This document shows, piece after piece, positions 1-5,608 of a DNA stretch of 6,409 bases. The notes under the pieces are model-generated. The model was not told where the DNA came from. It saw nothing but the letters and a program-made list of their open reading frames with translations, and ran no database searches. Position 1 is the stretch's first letter. Each line of letters starts with the position of its first letter. The DNA lies in the NCBI GenBank assembly GCA_019309685.1, contig JAFDFT010000147.1, positions 1 to 6,409 of the forward strand, written 5' to 3'. A program made the position numbers and the translations under genes. The DNA is from Deltaproteobacteria bacterium. GTDB taxonomy: Bacteria > Desulfobacterota > Desulfobacteria > Desulfobacterales > JAABPS01.

Positions 1-57
1 TCTTCTTCCGATGTTAAACAACTTCTTATATAAATACAATTCGCTAAAAAAGGATTT

Positions 58-1065
58 TTATATTTTTACACTCAACTGGCCGCAGGCTGCCGATATATCC
101 TGCCCTTTACTGTACCGTGTTATTACCGTGTAGTTATTTTTTACCAATATATCTCTGAATTGATTGATCCTGGATTCATCAGGTCTTTTGAAATCACTGC
201 CTGGGTATTCGTTAAAGGGAATAATGTTTACCTTAGCTTTAATAGGTTTTAGAAGTTCGGAAAGACGCTTTGCATTTGCGTCTGAGTCATTTATTCCTTT
301 TATAAGAATATATTCAATACGGCATGCTTCCAGCAGTTTTTCAATTGGATATGTCCGGTTGATGGGCATCAGCTCGTTGCGAGTGTGATTATCGGTTGCA
401 TTTAGAGATACGGCAAGGCTTGCATCGGTGTCTTTGCTTAACTGGTTAAGTTTAGGAACAATGCCGGCGGTGGAGAGTGTGATTTTCCGTCCTGAATAGC
501 CAAGGCCGTATTCGGTGTTTGTCAACATGTTGATTGCATTGATAACATTATTATAATTTGCCAGGGGTTCACCCATCCCCATAAGTACAATATTCGTAAG
601 GCGCTTCTTGTTTTGCTGATCTCTCTCCACTTCTATTACCTGGCTGATAATTTCGCCTATCGTAAGATTACGGATGAAACCGGCTGCCCCGGTAAGACAA
701 AAAGCACACCCATGCGCGCATCCAATCTGGCTGGAAATGCATAGCGTGGAGCGTGTCTTTTCCGGGATCCATACACTTTCTACATGCTTTCCATCGCTGA
801 GTTCAAATAAATATTTCCTGGATCCATCAGTGGAAGTCTCAACTTTTTTGGTTAAGGGCCTATGGATTATAAAATGTGTTGAAAGTAAGTGCCTGAAATC
901 TTTTTTAATATTGGTCATGCTATCAAAGCTGTCGGCCTTTCCTTTGTGAACCCATTTAAATATTTGTTTGGCCCGGTATGGCTGGATGCCGTGCTCTTCA
1001 AGCCACGCAATGAGTTGATCAAAGTTTAAGTCCTTAATATCTGATTTTTTTACTAGTTTTGTCAT
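58..1065 (-). CDS. rlmN: RlmN, dual-specificity 23S rRNA/tRNA adenine-C2 methyltransferase
   Basis: Cytoplasmic radical-SAM enzyme that makes 2-methyladenosine at A2503 of 23S rRNA and A37 of some tRNAs. The 335-residue product shows the cluster-binding CxxxCxxC as C116, C120 and C123 (GCAHGCAFC), the upstream C109 in TLC, MGMGEP at 162-167, SLNA at 220-223, and the C-terminal AACGQL whose C328 matches the methyl-carrying cysteine of E. coli RlmN. Helical N-terminal part, then TIM-barrel-like core. The start at 1065 gives the usual short N-terminus, but no clear Shine-Dalgarno sequence precedes it. Oddity: after LLEACR (244-249) the sequence goes straight to IEYILIKG. Family members have about 11 to 13 more residues here, ending in an R-rich turn and the start of a strand. 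The frame stays open and all catalytic residues remain, so it may still work. The gene is divergent from ffh. Family call is near certain; activity is less so. Confidence 0.96.
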   Translation of the reverse strand: MTKLVKKSDIKDLNFDQLIAWLEEHGIQPYRAKQIFKWVHKGKADSFDSMTNIKKDFRHLLSTHFIIHRPLTKKVETSTDGSRKYLFELSDGKHVESVWIPEKTRSTLCISSQIGCAHGCAFCLTGAAGFIRNLTIGEIISQVIEVERDQQNKKRLTNIVLMGMGEPLANYNNVINAINMLTNTEYGLGYSGRKITLSTAGIVPKLNQLSKDTDASLAVSLNATDNHTRNELMPINRTYPIEKLLEACRIEYILIKGINDSDANAKRLSELLKPIKAKVNIIPFNEYPGSDFKRPDESRINQFRDILVKNNYTVITRYSKGQDISAACGQLSVKI

Positions 1066-1132
1066 TATGCTGAGTTTAATTTAGAGACCGATAAAATTCG
1101 GTTGGTTTATTTCTCCAGATACAGGTAATGGA

Positions 1133-1161
1133 TTGGTTGTTTATGTTAAAAATGCTATACT
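1133..1161 (+). promoter_or_regulatory. Candidate extended -10 promoter, distal to ffh
   Basis: TTGGTT (1133-1138), a 17-base spacer and TATACT (1156-1161) directly preceded by TGC, which gives an extended -10 (TGnTATACT). It would start transcription near 1168 and give ffh a leader of about 130 bases. The -35 is poor; the extended -10 is the main support. Seen by eye only. Confidence 0.4.
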
Positions 1162-1238
1162 AAAAGCCAGATAGTGTCGATCAGAACCACTGTGCGTGTA
1201 CTTTAATCTTTATATATTATTTCGGGATATTATTTCAC

Positions 1239-1267
1239 TTGACATAGCATTTTATAAATATTACTTT
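1239..1267 (+). promoter_or_regulatory. Candidate sigma70-type promoter, proximal to ffh
   Basis: A consensus -35 TTGACA (1239-1244) is followed 17 bases later by TACTTT (1262-1267), a weak -10 with three of six matches. Transcription would begin near 1274, leaving a short leader of about 25 bases before the ffh start. It is the best-placed candidate for driving the whole ffh-rpsP-rimM-trmD-rplS run. Confidence 0.5.
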
Positions 1268-1298
1268 CAAGGATTTTAAAGGGGCTCATTTTTTTATT

Positions 1299-2630
1299 AT
1301 GTTCGATAGCTTAAGCGACAGGCTCAACGGCGTTTTCAAGAAGCTTAAAGGACATGGAAAGCTTTCTGAGAAAAACATTGAAGAGGGCCTGAAACAGGTA
1401 AGAATGGCCCTCCTTGAAGCGGATGTCCACTATAAAGTGGCAAAGCAACTTATCTCTGATATAAAAGAAAGATCGCTGGGTCAAGAGGTAATGTCAAGTT
1501 TGACGCCCGCCCAGCAGGTTATAAAGATTGTCAATGAAGAGCTGACCGCTCTTATGGGGTCGAAGCATCAGGAGCTTCAGTTTTCCGGTCCACGGCCGGT
1601 ATCAATTATGCTTGTAGGTTTGCAGGGATCCGGTAAAACGACCACAGCAGGAAAGTTGGCAGTCTACTTAAGAAAAAGAGGTAAAAAACCGTTTCTGGTT
1701 CCAGCGGATGTGTATCGACCGGCAGCGATTGACCAATTACATAAATTGGGGTCAATGCTGGATGTGCCTGTATTCCCATCCGATCAGGGGATGGATCCAG
1801 TCGATATCTGTCAGAACGCAAGAACGGCCGCACAAAAAGAGGGGTGTGATACCCTGCTCCTTGATACGGCAGGTCGGCTGCATATAGACGAAGCGTTAAT
1901 GGAAGAGCTTCGCAGAATAAAGGACACGGTTCAGCCTCCTGAGACCCTACTTGTCGCTGATTCAATGACAGGGCAAGACGCTGTTAATATTGCTCAGTCA
2001 TTTAATGACGTTCTCGATATTAGCGGCGTTGTACTTAGTAAAATGGATGGCGATGCCAGAGGCGGAGCGGCTCTGTCCATCCGGGCAATTACCGATACAC
2101 CAATAAAATTCGCAGGGATCGGCGAAAAGTTAGAAGATCTGGAACCCTTTCATCCTGACAGGATGGCTTCACGGATATTGGGGATGGGAGATGTTCTGAC
2201 GTTTATTGAGAAGGCTCAGTCGGTAGTAGACGAGAAAGACGCAGCGGAACTCGAGGAAAAGCTCAGAAAAAGTCAGTTTACACTGGAGGATTTCCGCGAC
2301 CAGATGGTTCAGATCCGTAAGATGGGTTCGCTTACAGACCTTATGAATATGATTCCGGGTATTGGTCAGGCGAAGCAGTTAAAAAATTTAAAGGTAAACG
2401 AGAAGGAACTGGTCAGAATTGAGGCAATTATTAATTCAATGACACCGGAGGAACGGCGAAAACATTCTGTCTTAAACGGCAGCCGCCGGAAAAGAATTGC
2501 CAAAGGAAGCGGTACCAGTGTTCAGGATATAAACAGGCTGATAAAAAATTACACACAGGCTGTTAAAATGATGAAAAAAATAAACAAAGGCGGCATGCGC
2601 GGTTTGGAAAAAAGCATGCTGCCGTTTTAA
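1299..2630 (+). CDS. ffh: Ffh (SRP54), signal recognition particle GTPase
   Basis: Protein part of the bacterial signal recognition particle. With 4.5S RNA it binds signal sequences of nascent membrane proteins and hands the ribosome to FtsY at the membrane. The 443-residue product has a helical N domain (about 1-90), then a GTPase G domain with P-loop GLQGSGKTT at 107-115, DTAGR at 189-193 and the SKMDG guanine-specificity motif at 247-251 followed by DARGG. The M domain starts near 325 with FTLEDFRDQM and holds the RNA-binding SRRKRIAKGSG at 395-405 and methionine-rich helices. The N-terminus MFDSLSDRL is canonical, so the start is firm. The only SD-like element, AAAGGGG at 1278-1284, lies 14 bases from the ATG, which is long, with a T-rich stretch between. 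Length is normal. The gene leads the operon; rpsP follows after 20 bases. No 4.5S RNA gene is visible nearby. Confidence 0.98.
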   Translation: MFDSLSDRLNGVFKKLKGHGKLSEKNIEEGLKQVRMALLEADVHYKVAKQLISDIKERSLGQEVMSSLTPAQQVIKIVNEELTALMGSKHQELQFSGPRPVSIMLVGLQGSGKTTTAGKLAVYLRKRGKKPFLVPADVYRPAAIDQLHKLGSMLDVPVFPSDQGMDPVDICQNARTAAQKEGCDTLLLDTAGRLHIDEALMEELRRIKDTVQPPETLLVADSMTGQDAVNIAQSFNDVLDISGVVLSKMDGDARGGAALSIRAITDTPIKFAGIGEKLEDLEPFHPDRMASRILGMGDVLTFIEKAQSVVDEKDAAELEEKLRKSQFTLEDFRDQMVQIRKMGSLTDLMNMIPGIGQAKQLKNLKVNEKELVRIEAIINSMTPEERRKHSVLNGSRRKRIAKGSGTSVQDINRLIKNYTQAVKMMKKINKGGMRGLEKSMLPF

Positions 2631-2650
2631 AGAAGAAATGGAGATAATGT

Positions 2651-2905
2651 ATGGCGGTTAAAATCAGATTGGCCCGGCATGGCGCAAAAAAAAGGCCATA
2701 TTACAGAATTGTTGTTACGGACAGCGAATCTCCCAGAGACGGAAGATTTATTGAAGCTGTGGGGACCTATGCCCCGCTGGAAGATCCAGCCGCGGTTTCG
2801 TTGAAGACGGAGCGTGTTAAATACTGGATAGATCAAGGGGCGAAGCTTTCGGATACAGTAAGAAATGTTTTGAAAAAAGAGGGTGTTTTTGGTACTCTTG
2901 CGTAA
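2651..2905 (+). CDS. rpsP: 30S ribosomal protein S16
   Basis: Small-subunit ribosomal protein that helps 16S rRNA fold early in 30S assembly. The 84-residue product has the full S16 pattern: MAVKIRLARHG, then KKRPYYRIVVTDS at 13-25, a PRDGRFIEAVGTY segment and the helix around RVKYWIDQGAKLSDTV. Length is normal for the family. The SD GGAG (2640-2643) sits 7 bases before the ATG and fixes the start; an ATG three bases upstream is out of frame. The gene follows ffh by 20 bases and precedes the KH gene by 48 bases with no terminator-like hairpin between, so all three are probably co-transcribed. The same rpsP-rimM-trmD-rplS core is found in many bacteria, including E. coli. Confidence 0.98.
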   Translation: MAVKIRLARHGAKKRPYYRIVVTDSESPRDGRFIEAVGTYAPLEDPAAVSLKTERVKYWIDQGAKLSDTVRNVLKKEGVFGTLA

Positions 2906-2953
2906 ATAGCGTTTTTACCCGTTATCCTCAATCGCCAATAAAGGAGATGAGCT

Positions 2954-3184
2954 ATGAAGGATTTGATTGCTTATATTGCTAAGGCGCTGGTCGATTTTCC
3001 GGATCAAGTATCGGTAGAAGAGATAGAGGGTAACCAGACCTCAGTTTTGGAGCTTAAAGTTGCCAAGGAGGATTTAGGGAAGGTTATCGGAAAGCAGGGT
3101 AGAACAGCGCGGGCGATGCGGACAATATTAAGTGCCTCGTCTGCAAAAATTAAGAAGCGGACCGTCCTTGAGATTATAGAATAA
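2954..3184 (+). CDS. khpA: KH-domain RNA-binding protein, KhpA/YlqC family
   Basis: Small RNA-binding protein of 76 residues made of a single KH domain. It opens with MKDLIAYIAKALVDFPDQV, then a beta-strand region (LELKVAKEDLG) and the nucleic-acid-gripping GKQG loop at 46-49 inside VIGKQGRTARAMR. In Firmicutes the homologue pairs with KhpB/Jag and acts on RNAs tied to cell division and cell-wall growth; the role in this group is not established, and a ribosome-maturation role is suggested only by its place between rpsP and rimM. An excellent SD, AAGGAG (2941-2946), lies 7 bases before the ATG. The stop codon lies within a hairpin region that reaches the rimM start. The family call is secure; the symbol follows homologues in other phyla. 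Confidence 0.92.
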   Translation: MKDLIAYIAKALVDFPDQVSVEEIEGNQTSVLELKVAKEDLGKVIGKQGRTARAMRTILSASSAKIKKRTVLEIIE

Positions 3185-3198
3185 TCTTAACAATCTCA
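3169..3198 (+). promoter_or_regulatory. Two mutually exclusive RNA hairpins at the KH gene/rimM junction
   Basis: AGATTAT (3171-3177) can pair perfectly with ATAATCT (3181-3187) around a 3-base loop that precedes the KH stop codon. Alternatively TGAGATT (3169-3175) can pair perfectly with AATCTCA (3192-3198), which includes the A of the rimM ATG. The two stems share bases 3171-3175 and cannot coexist. The second would hide the rimM start until a ribosome ending the KH gene opens it. This suggests translational coupling; the stems are short and AT-rich, so stability is uncertain. Confidence 0.4.
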
Positions 3199-3719
3199 TG
3201 GACAAAGAAAAATTTCTTCTCATTGGGAAGATTGTAGGGACCCATGGACTAAAAGGGGACCTTAAGGTCTACTCGTATAGTGAAACGCTACGTGTTTTTG
3301 ATGCCGGTCATTCTATTTATATATGGACTGCGGCCGGGCAAGAGCAGGTACATGTCATAGAAAGTGCAAAGCCGCATAAAAAGGTTGTATTGTTATCCCT
3401 GAAGGGAATCTCAACAATTAGCAGCGCAGAAAGTCTTTTGGGCTCTGACCTTTTTATGGAGAAAGAAAACCTGCCAGAATTGGAAGAAGGCGCATATTAT
3501 TGGTTTGACATTATCGGGCTTTCTGTTTTTTTAAAAGATAATACATTTATCGGCAATGTGACATCTGTCATCCCTACAGGGAGTAATGATGTCTATGTTG
3601 TTAAAAATCCTGATAAGAATAATAATAAGGAAATATTAGTCCCGGCCATAGAGTCGGTCGTTTTAGAGATTGATCTTAAAAATGAGAGAATGAGCGTGGA
3701 TTTGCCTGAAGGTTTATAA
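3198..3719 (+). CDS. rimM: RimM, 16S rRNA processing and 30S maturation factor
   Basis: Assembly factor that binds free 30S subunits through S19 and helps the 3' (head) domain of 16S rRNA mature. The 173-residue product has the two expected domains: an N-terminal beta-barrel with GKIVGTHGLKGDLKV at 10-24, and a C-terminal PRC barrel from about 98 with YYWFDIIG at 100-107, TGSNDVYVV at 127-135 and EILVPAI at 145-151, ending in the typical DLPEGL. Length is normal. The ATG begins 13 bases after the KH stop. No SD is visible before it, unlike rpsP and the KH gene, so translation may depend on ribosomes arriving from upstream. An asparagine run (141-143) comes from an AAT repeat and looks harmless. 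trmD follows 27 bases after the stop, as in most bacteria. Confidence 0.96.
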   Translation: MDKEKFLLIGKIVGTHGLKGDLKVYSYSETLRVFDAGHSIYIWTAAGQEQVHVIESAKPHKKVVLLSLKGISTISSAESLLGSDLFMEKENLPELEEGAYYWFDIIGLSVFLKDNTFIGNVTSVIPTGSNDVYVVKNPDKNNNKEILVPAIESVVLEIDLKNERMSVDLPEGL

Positions 3720-3721
3720 TT

Positions 3722-3757
3722 ATGCAAGGCTCATTTGGTTGTGTTGATGAATTTTAA
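3722..3757 (+). CDS. Possible 11-codon upstream ORF overlapping the trmD start
   Basis: An ATG at 3722 opens an 11-codon frame (MQGSFGCVDEF) that ends in TAA at 3755-3757, just after the trmD ATG at 3747. Its SD, GAAGG (3708-3712), is 9 bases upstream and far better than anything before trmD. A ribosome ending here would stop 8 bases past the trmD start and could reinitiate there. The peptide has no recognisable features, and an ORF this short can arise by chance. Confidence 0.25.
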   Translation: MQGSFGCVDEF

Positions 3758-4535
3758 TGTGTTGACTATTTTTCCCGAAATGTTTGTGCCTTTCTGGGAG
3801 CATGGCATTGTCAAGAAAGCAATAGATCGAAACTTAATTTCCGTATCAACCATTAATATAAGAGATTTTGCGAAAGGTAAGCATCGGGTCACCGATGACA
3901 GACCCTACGGCGGAGGTTCAGGGATGGTGGTTAAGCCTGAACCGCTGGCAAATGCGATTCGAGCAGCAAAGAAAACTTCACCTTCTTTGAGGACAATCCT
4001 CTTAACACCTCAGGGATGCAGTTTTTCACAAAAAAAAGCAAGAGAACTCGCGGCGGAAAAGGGACTCATTCTTGTTTGCGGCAGATATGAGGGAGTTGAT
4101 GAACGCATTTGCCATGACTTTGTAGATGATGAGATTTCCATTGGCGATTATGTATTAACGGGAGGTGAGCTGGCATCTATGATTATCATTGATGCTGTTG
4201 TTCGTTTGATTCCCGGCGCTCTTGGAAACGCCGATTCGGCGGATAACGACTCTTTTTCAGACAGCCTTCTGGCCCATGCTCAATATACGCGGCCAAGGAC
4301 GTTTGAAGGAGAGGAGGTTCCAGAAGTTTTATTATCAGGTAATCACCAGCAGATTGAAGAATGGCGGTTTGAAGAATCGCTCATACGCACTTTCCTTAAA
4401 CGGCAGGACTTGCTAAAGGAAAGGCTTTTGAGTGAAAGGGAGATTGAAATATTGAAAAAATGGTGTCGCGATATTGAAAAAATCATTCATGCCCAATCTG
4501 TATTTGGTTCTGACACATTATCCGGTAATAAATAA
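3747..4535 (+). CDS. trmD: TrmD, tRNA (guanine-37-N1)-methyltransferase
   Basis: Essential SPOUT-class enzyme that puts a methyl group from SAM on N1 of G37, next to the anticodon, to prevent +1 frameshifting. The 262-residue product shows DRPYGGGSGMV at 51-61, LTPQG at 86-90, CGRYEGVDER at 111-120, the knot segment SIGDYVLTGGE at 131-141, R153 and D168 (in DSF) matching catalytic residues of E. coli TrmD, and LSGNHQQIEEWR at 196-207. I chose the ATG at 3747 because the family begins MxFxVLTIFPEMF; in-frame TTG and GTG codons at 3735, 3741 and 3744 would add up to four residues. No SD precedes the ATG closely; AAGG (3726-3729) is 17 bases away. The last 15 or so residues run past the family core and overlap the next gene. 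Confidence 0.97.
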   Translation: MNFNVLTIFPEMFVPFWEHGIVKKAIDRNLISVSTINIRDFAKGKHRVTDDRPYGGGSGMVVKPEPLANAIRAAKKTSPSLRTILLTPQGCSFSQKKARELAAEKGLILVCGRYEGVDERICHDFVDDEISIGDYVLTGGELASMIIIDAVVRLIPGALGNADSADNDSFSDSLLAHAQYTRPRTFEGEEVPEVLLSGNHQQIEEWRFEESLIRTFLKRQDLLKERLLSEREIEILKKWCRDIEKIIHAQSVFGSDTLSGNK

Positions 4536-5049
4536 AAATGGCGATACAATAGCGTCTGCTGTTACAAACCTTGATTTGCATGATATCGCTCGAGCGGCAA
4601 AGACATACGGCGTGAATGCATTTTATGCGGTTACACCGCTTTTGGATCAAAAAAAACTTATTAAAAAAATTGTCGCGCACTGGGCAACAGGCATAGGGGC
4701 GCAGTATAATCCAAAGAGATGTGAAGCGCTTTCGCTGATCAAGGTAAAAGATTCTCTTGATGAGGTAAAAGACGATATTGCAAATGACGGATTTGGTTAT
4801 CCGAAAACAGTAGTAACGAGTGCAAAAAAGAGTCCGCGAAGCATTCATTATGACACATTTCGAAAAATGCTGAACGGATACAGTCCCTATCTTTTAATTT
4901 TTGGTACGGCCTGGGGACTTTCTGAGGAGATTGTTAATAAGGCAGATTATCTGCTTGAACCCATTGAGGGAGGAACAGATTACAATCATCTTTCAGTGAG
5001 GTCCGCAGTTGCTATTATTCTGGATAGACTGATAGTAAAAGGAAGATAA
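4489..5049 (+). CDS. SPOUT-type SAM-dependent RNA methyltransferase of unassigned target
   Basis: Probable RNA methyltransferase of the family known as Pfam Methyltrn_RNA_4, often found beside trmD in Desulfobacterota and some other phyla. The 186-residue product opens MPNLYLVLTHYPV, with AVTNLDLHDIARAAKTYGV at 24-42, FGTAWGLSEE at 138-147 and EPIEGGTDYNHLSVRSA at 157-173. The glycine-rich loop and the NHLSVRSA segment resemble the SAM-binding trefoil-knot end of SPOUT enzymes. No target is assigned to this family that I know of. The ATG at 4489 matches the family N-terminus; a TTG at 4474 in the same frame would add five residues. It overlaps trmD by 47 bases and has no clear SD, so coupling to trmD translation is likely. 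rplS follows after 112 bases. Family confidence is high; substrate is unknown. Confidence 0.88.
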   Translation: MPNLYLVLTHYPVINKNGDTIASAVTNLDLHDIARAAKTYGVNAFYAVTPLLDQKKLIKKIVAHWATGIGAQYNPKRCEALSLIKVKDSLDEVKDDIANDGFGYPKTVVTSAKKSPRSIHYDTFRKMLNGYSPYLLIFGTAWGLSEEIVNKADYLLEPIEGGTDYNHLSVRSAVAIILDRLIVKGR

Positions 5050-5068
5050 ATTAAACGTATAATACCTA

Positions 5069-5097
5069 TTGCATTAAAACAAATTCTCATGCAAAAT
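5069..5097 (+). promoter_or_regulatory. Weak candidate promoter upstream of rplS
   Basis: TTGCAT (5069-5074), a 17-base spacer and CAAAAT (5092-5097), each with four of six consensus matches. A separate perfect TATAAT at 5058-5063 has no well-spaced -35. An internal promoter here would let L19 be made apart from TrmD, and the 112-base gap is the longest in the operon before rplS. Evidence is thin. Confidence 0.25.
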
Positions 5098-5103
5098 TCA
5101 GGT
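5088..5103 (+). repeat. Short direct repeat, copy 1 (before rplS)
   Basis: CATGCAAAATTCAGGT lies in the gap before rplS. It matches 15 of 16 bases of CATGTAAAATTCAGGT at 6321-6336, in the gap after rnhB. Both copies are intergenic, on the same strand, and followed by AT-rich sequence. The function is unknown. Confidence 0.45.
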
Positions 5104-5161
5104 GATAATAAACACTAATAAAGGTTGATTTTCCGGACAGACCGGGTTGGGAGACGATATA

Positions 5162-5503
5162 ATGTTAACAGTAAATCAGATTGAAAAAGAAATGATGCGG
5201 CTTGACCTTCCAGATTTTGCCGCTGGTGATAAGGTTAAGGTTCACGTAAAAATAAAGGAAGGTGAAAAAGAACGTATTCAGGTTTTTGAAGGAATTGTTA
5301 TCAGTAAACGCAAAGGCACCACGAATGCCACTTTTACTGTGAGAAAAATTTCCTACGGAATCGGTGTCGAACGTATTTTTCCGCTTCACTCACCCATTAT
5401 CGATAAAATTGAAGTGATTACCAGAGGGCGCGTGAGGCGTTCAAAAATTTATTATCTGCGAAAATTAAAAGGCAAGGCATCCAGAATAAGAGAACGCCGA
5501 TAA
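5162..5503 (+). CDS. rplS: 50S ribosomal protein L19
   Basis: Large-subunit ribosomal protein at the 30S-50S interface. The 113-residue product carries the full L19 pattern: an N-terminal helix (MLTVNQIEKEMMRLDLPDF), GDKVKVHVKIKEG at 22-34, RIQVFEGIVISKRKG, TFTVRKISYGIGVERIFPLHSP and the basic tail RRSKIYYLRKLKGKASRIRE. Length is normal. I chose the ATG at 5162 because GGGAG (5149-5153) stands 8 bases before it; a TTG at 5147 in frame would add five residues and overlap that SD. It is the last gene of the classic rpsP-rimM-trmD-rplS set. No strong intrinsic terminator follows; CCCAAGTGGG (5551-5560) could only form a three-pair stem with no T run. Confidence 0.98.
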   Translation: MLTVNQIEKEMMRLDLPDFAAGDKVKVHVKIKEGEKERIQVFEGIVISKRKGTTNATFTVRKISYGIGVERIFPLHSPIIDKIEVITRGRVRRSKIYYLRKLKGKASRIRERR

Positions 5504-5608
5504 CGGACAACCCTCTTTGATCTGGTGATTGGATTCGAGGAGATATTTCGCCCAAGTGGGATAACTTCATTAATACTTGTTTGTATTCAGTGAAGAATGA
5601 AAGTTTGA

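Noticed and set aside
1..33. Possible C-terminal end of a + strand gene (10 codons then TAA)
   Set aside because: Only ten codons are visible with no recognisable motif; another frame stays open beyond it, so there is no support.
1087..1102. Small hairpin ACCGA/TCGGT in the rlmN leader
   Set aside because: Five pairs with no T run and no link to a known leader element; too short to call.
1128..1163. 11-codon frame MDWLFMLKMLY upstream of ffh
   Set aside because: AGG is only about 2 bases from the ATG, and the frame overlaps the candidate extended -10 promoter; probably chance.
1606..1965. 119-codon - strand frame inside ffh
   Set aside because: It lies opposite the conserved Ffh GTPase domain, resembles no family and is explained as a shadow of ffh. 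The other antisense frames in rpsP, the methyltransferase, rplS and rlmN are rejected for the same reason.
5606..5608. TGA in the rnhB frame as a selenocysteine codon
   Set aside because: No GC-rich SECIS-like hairpin follows; the next 35 bases are A/T runs. A selenocysteine at residue 4 of RNase HII has no known role.
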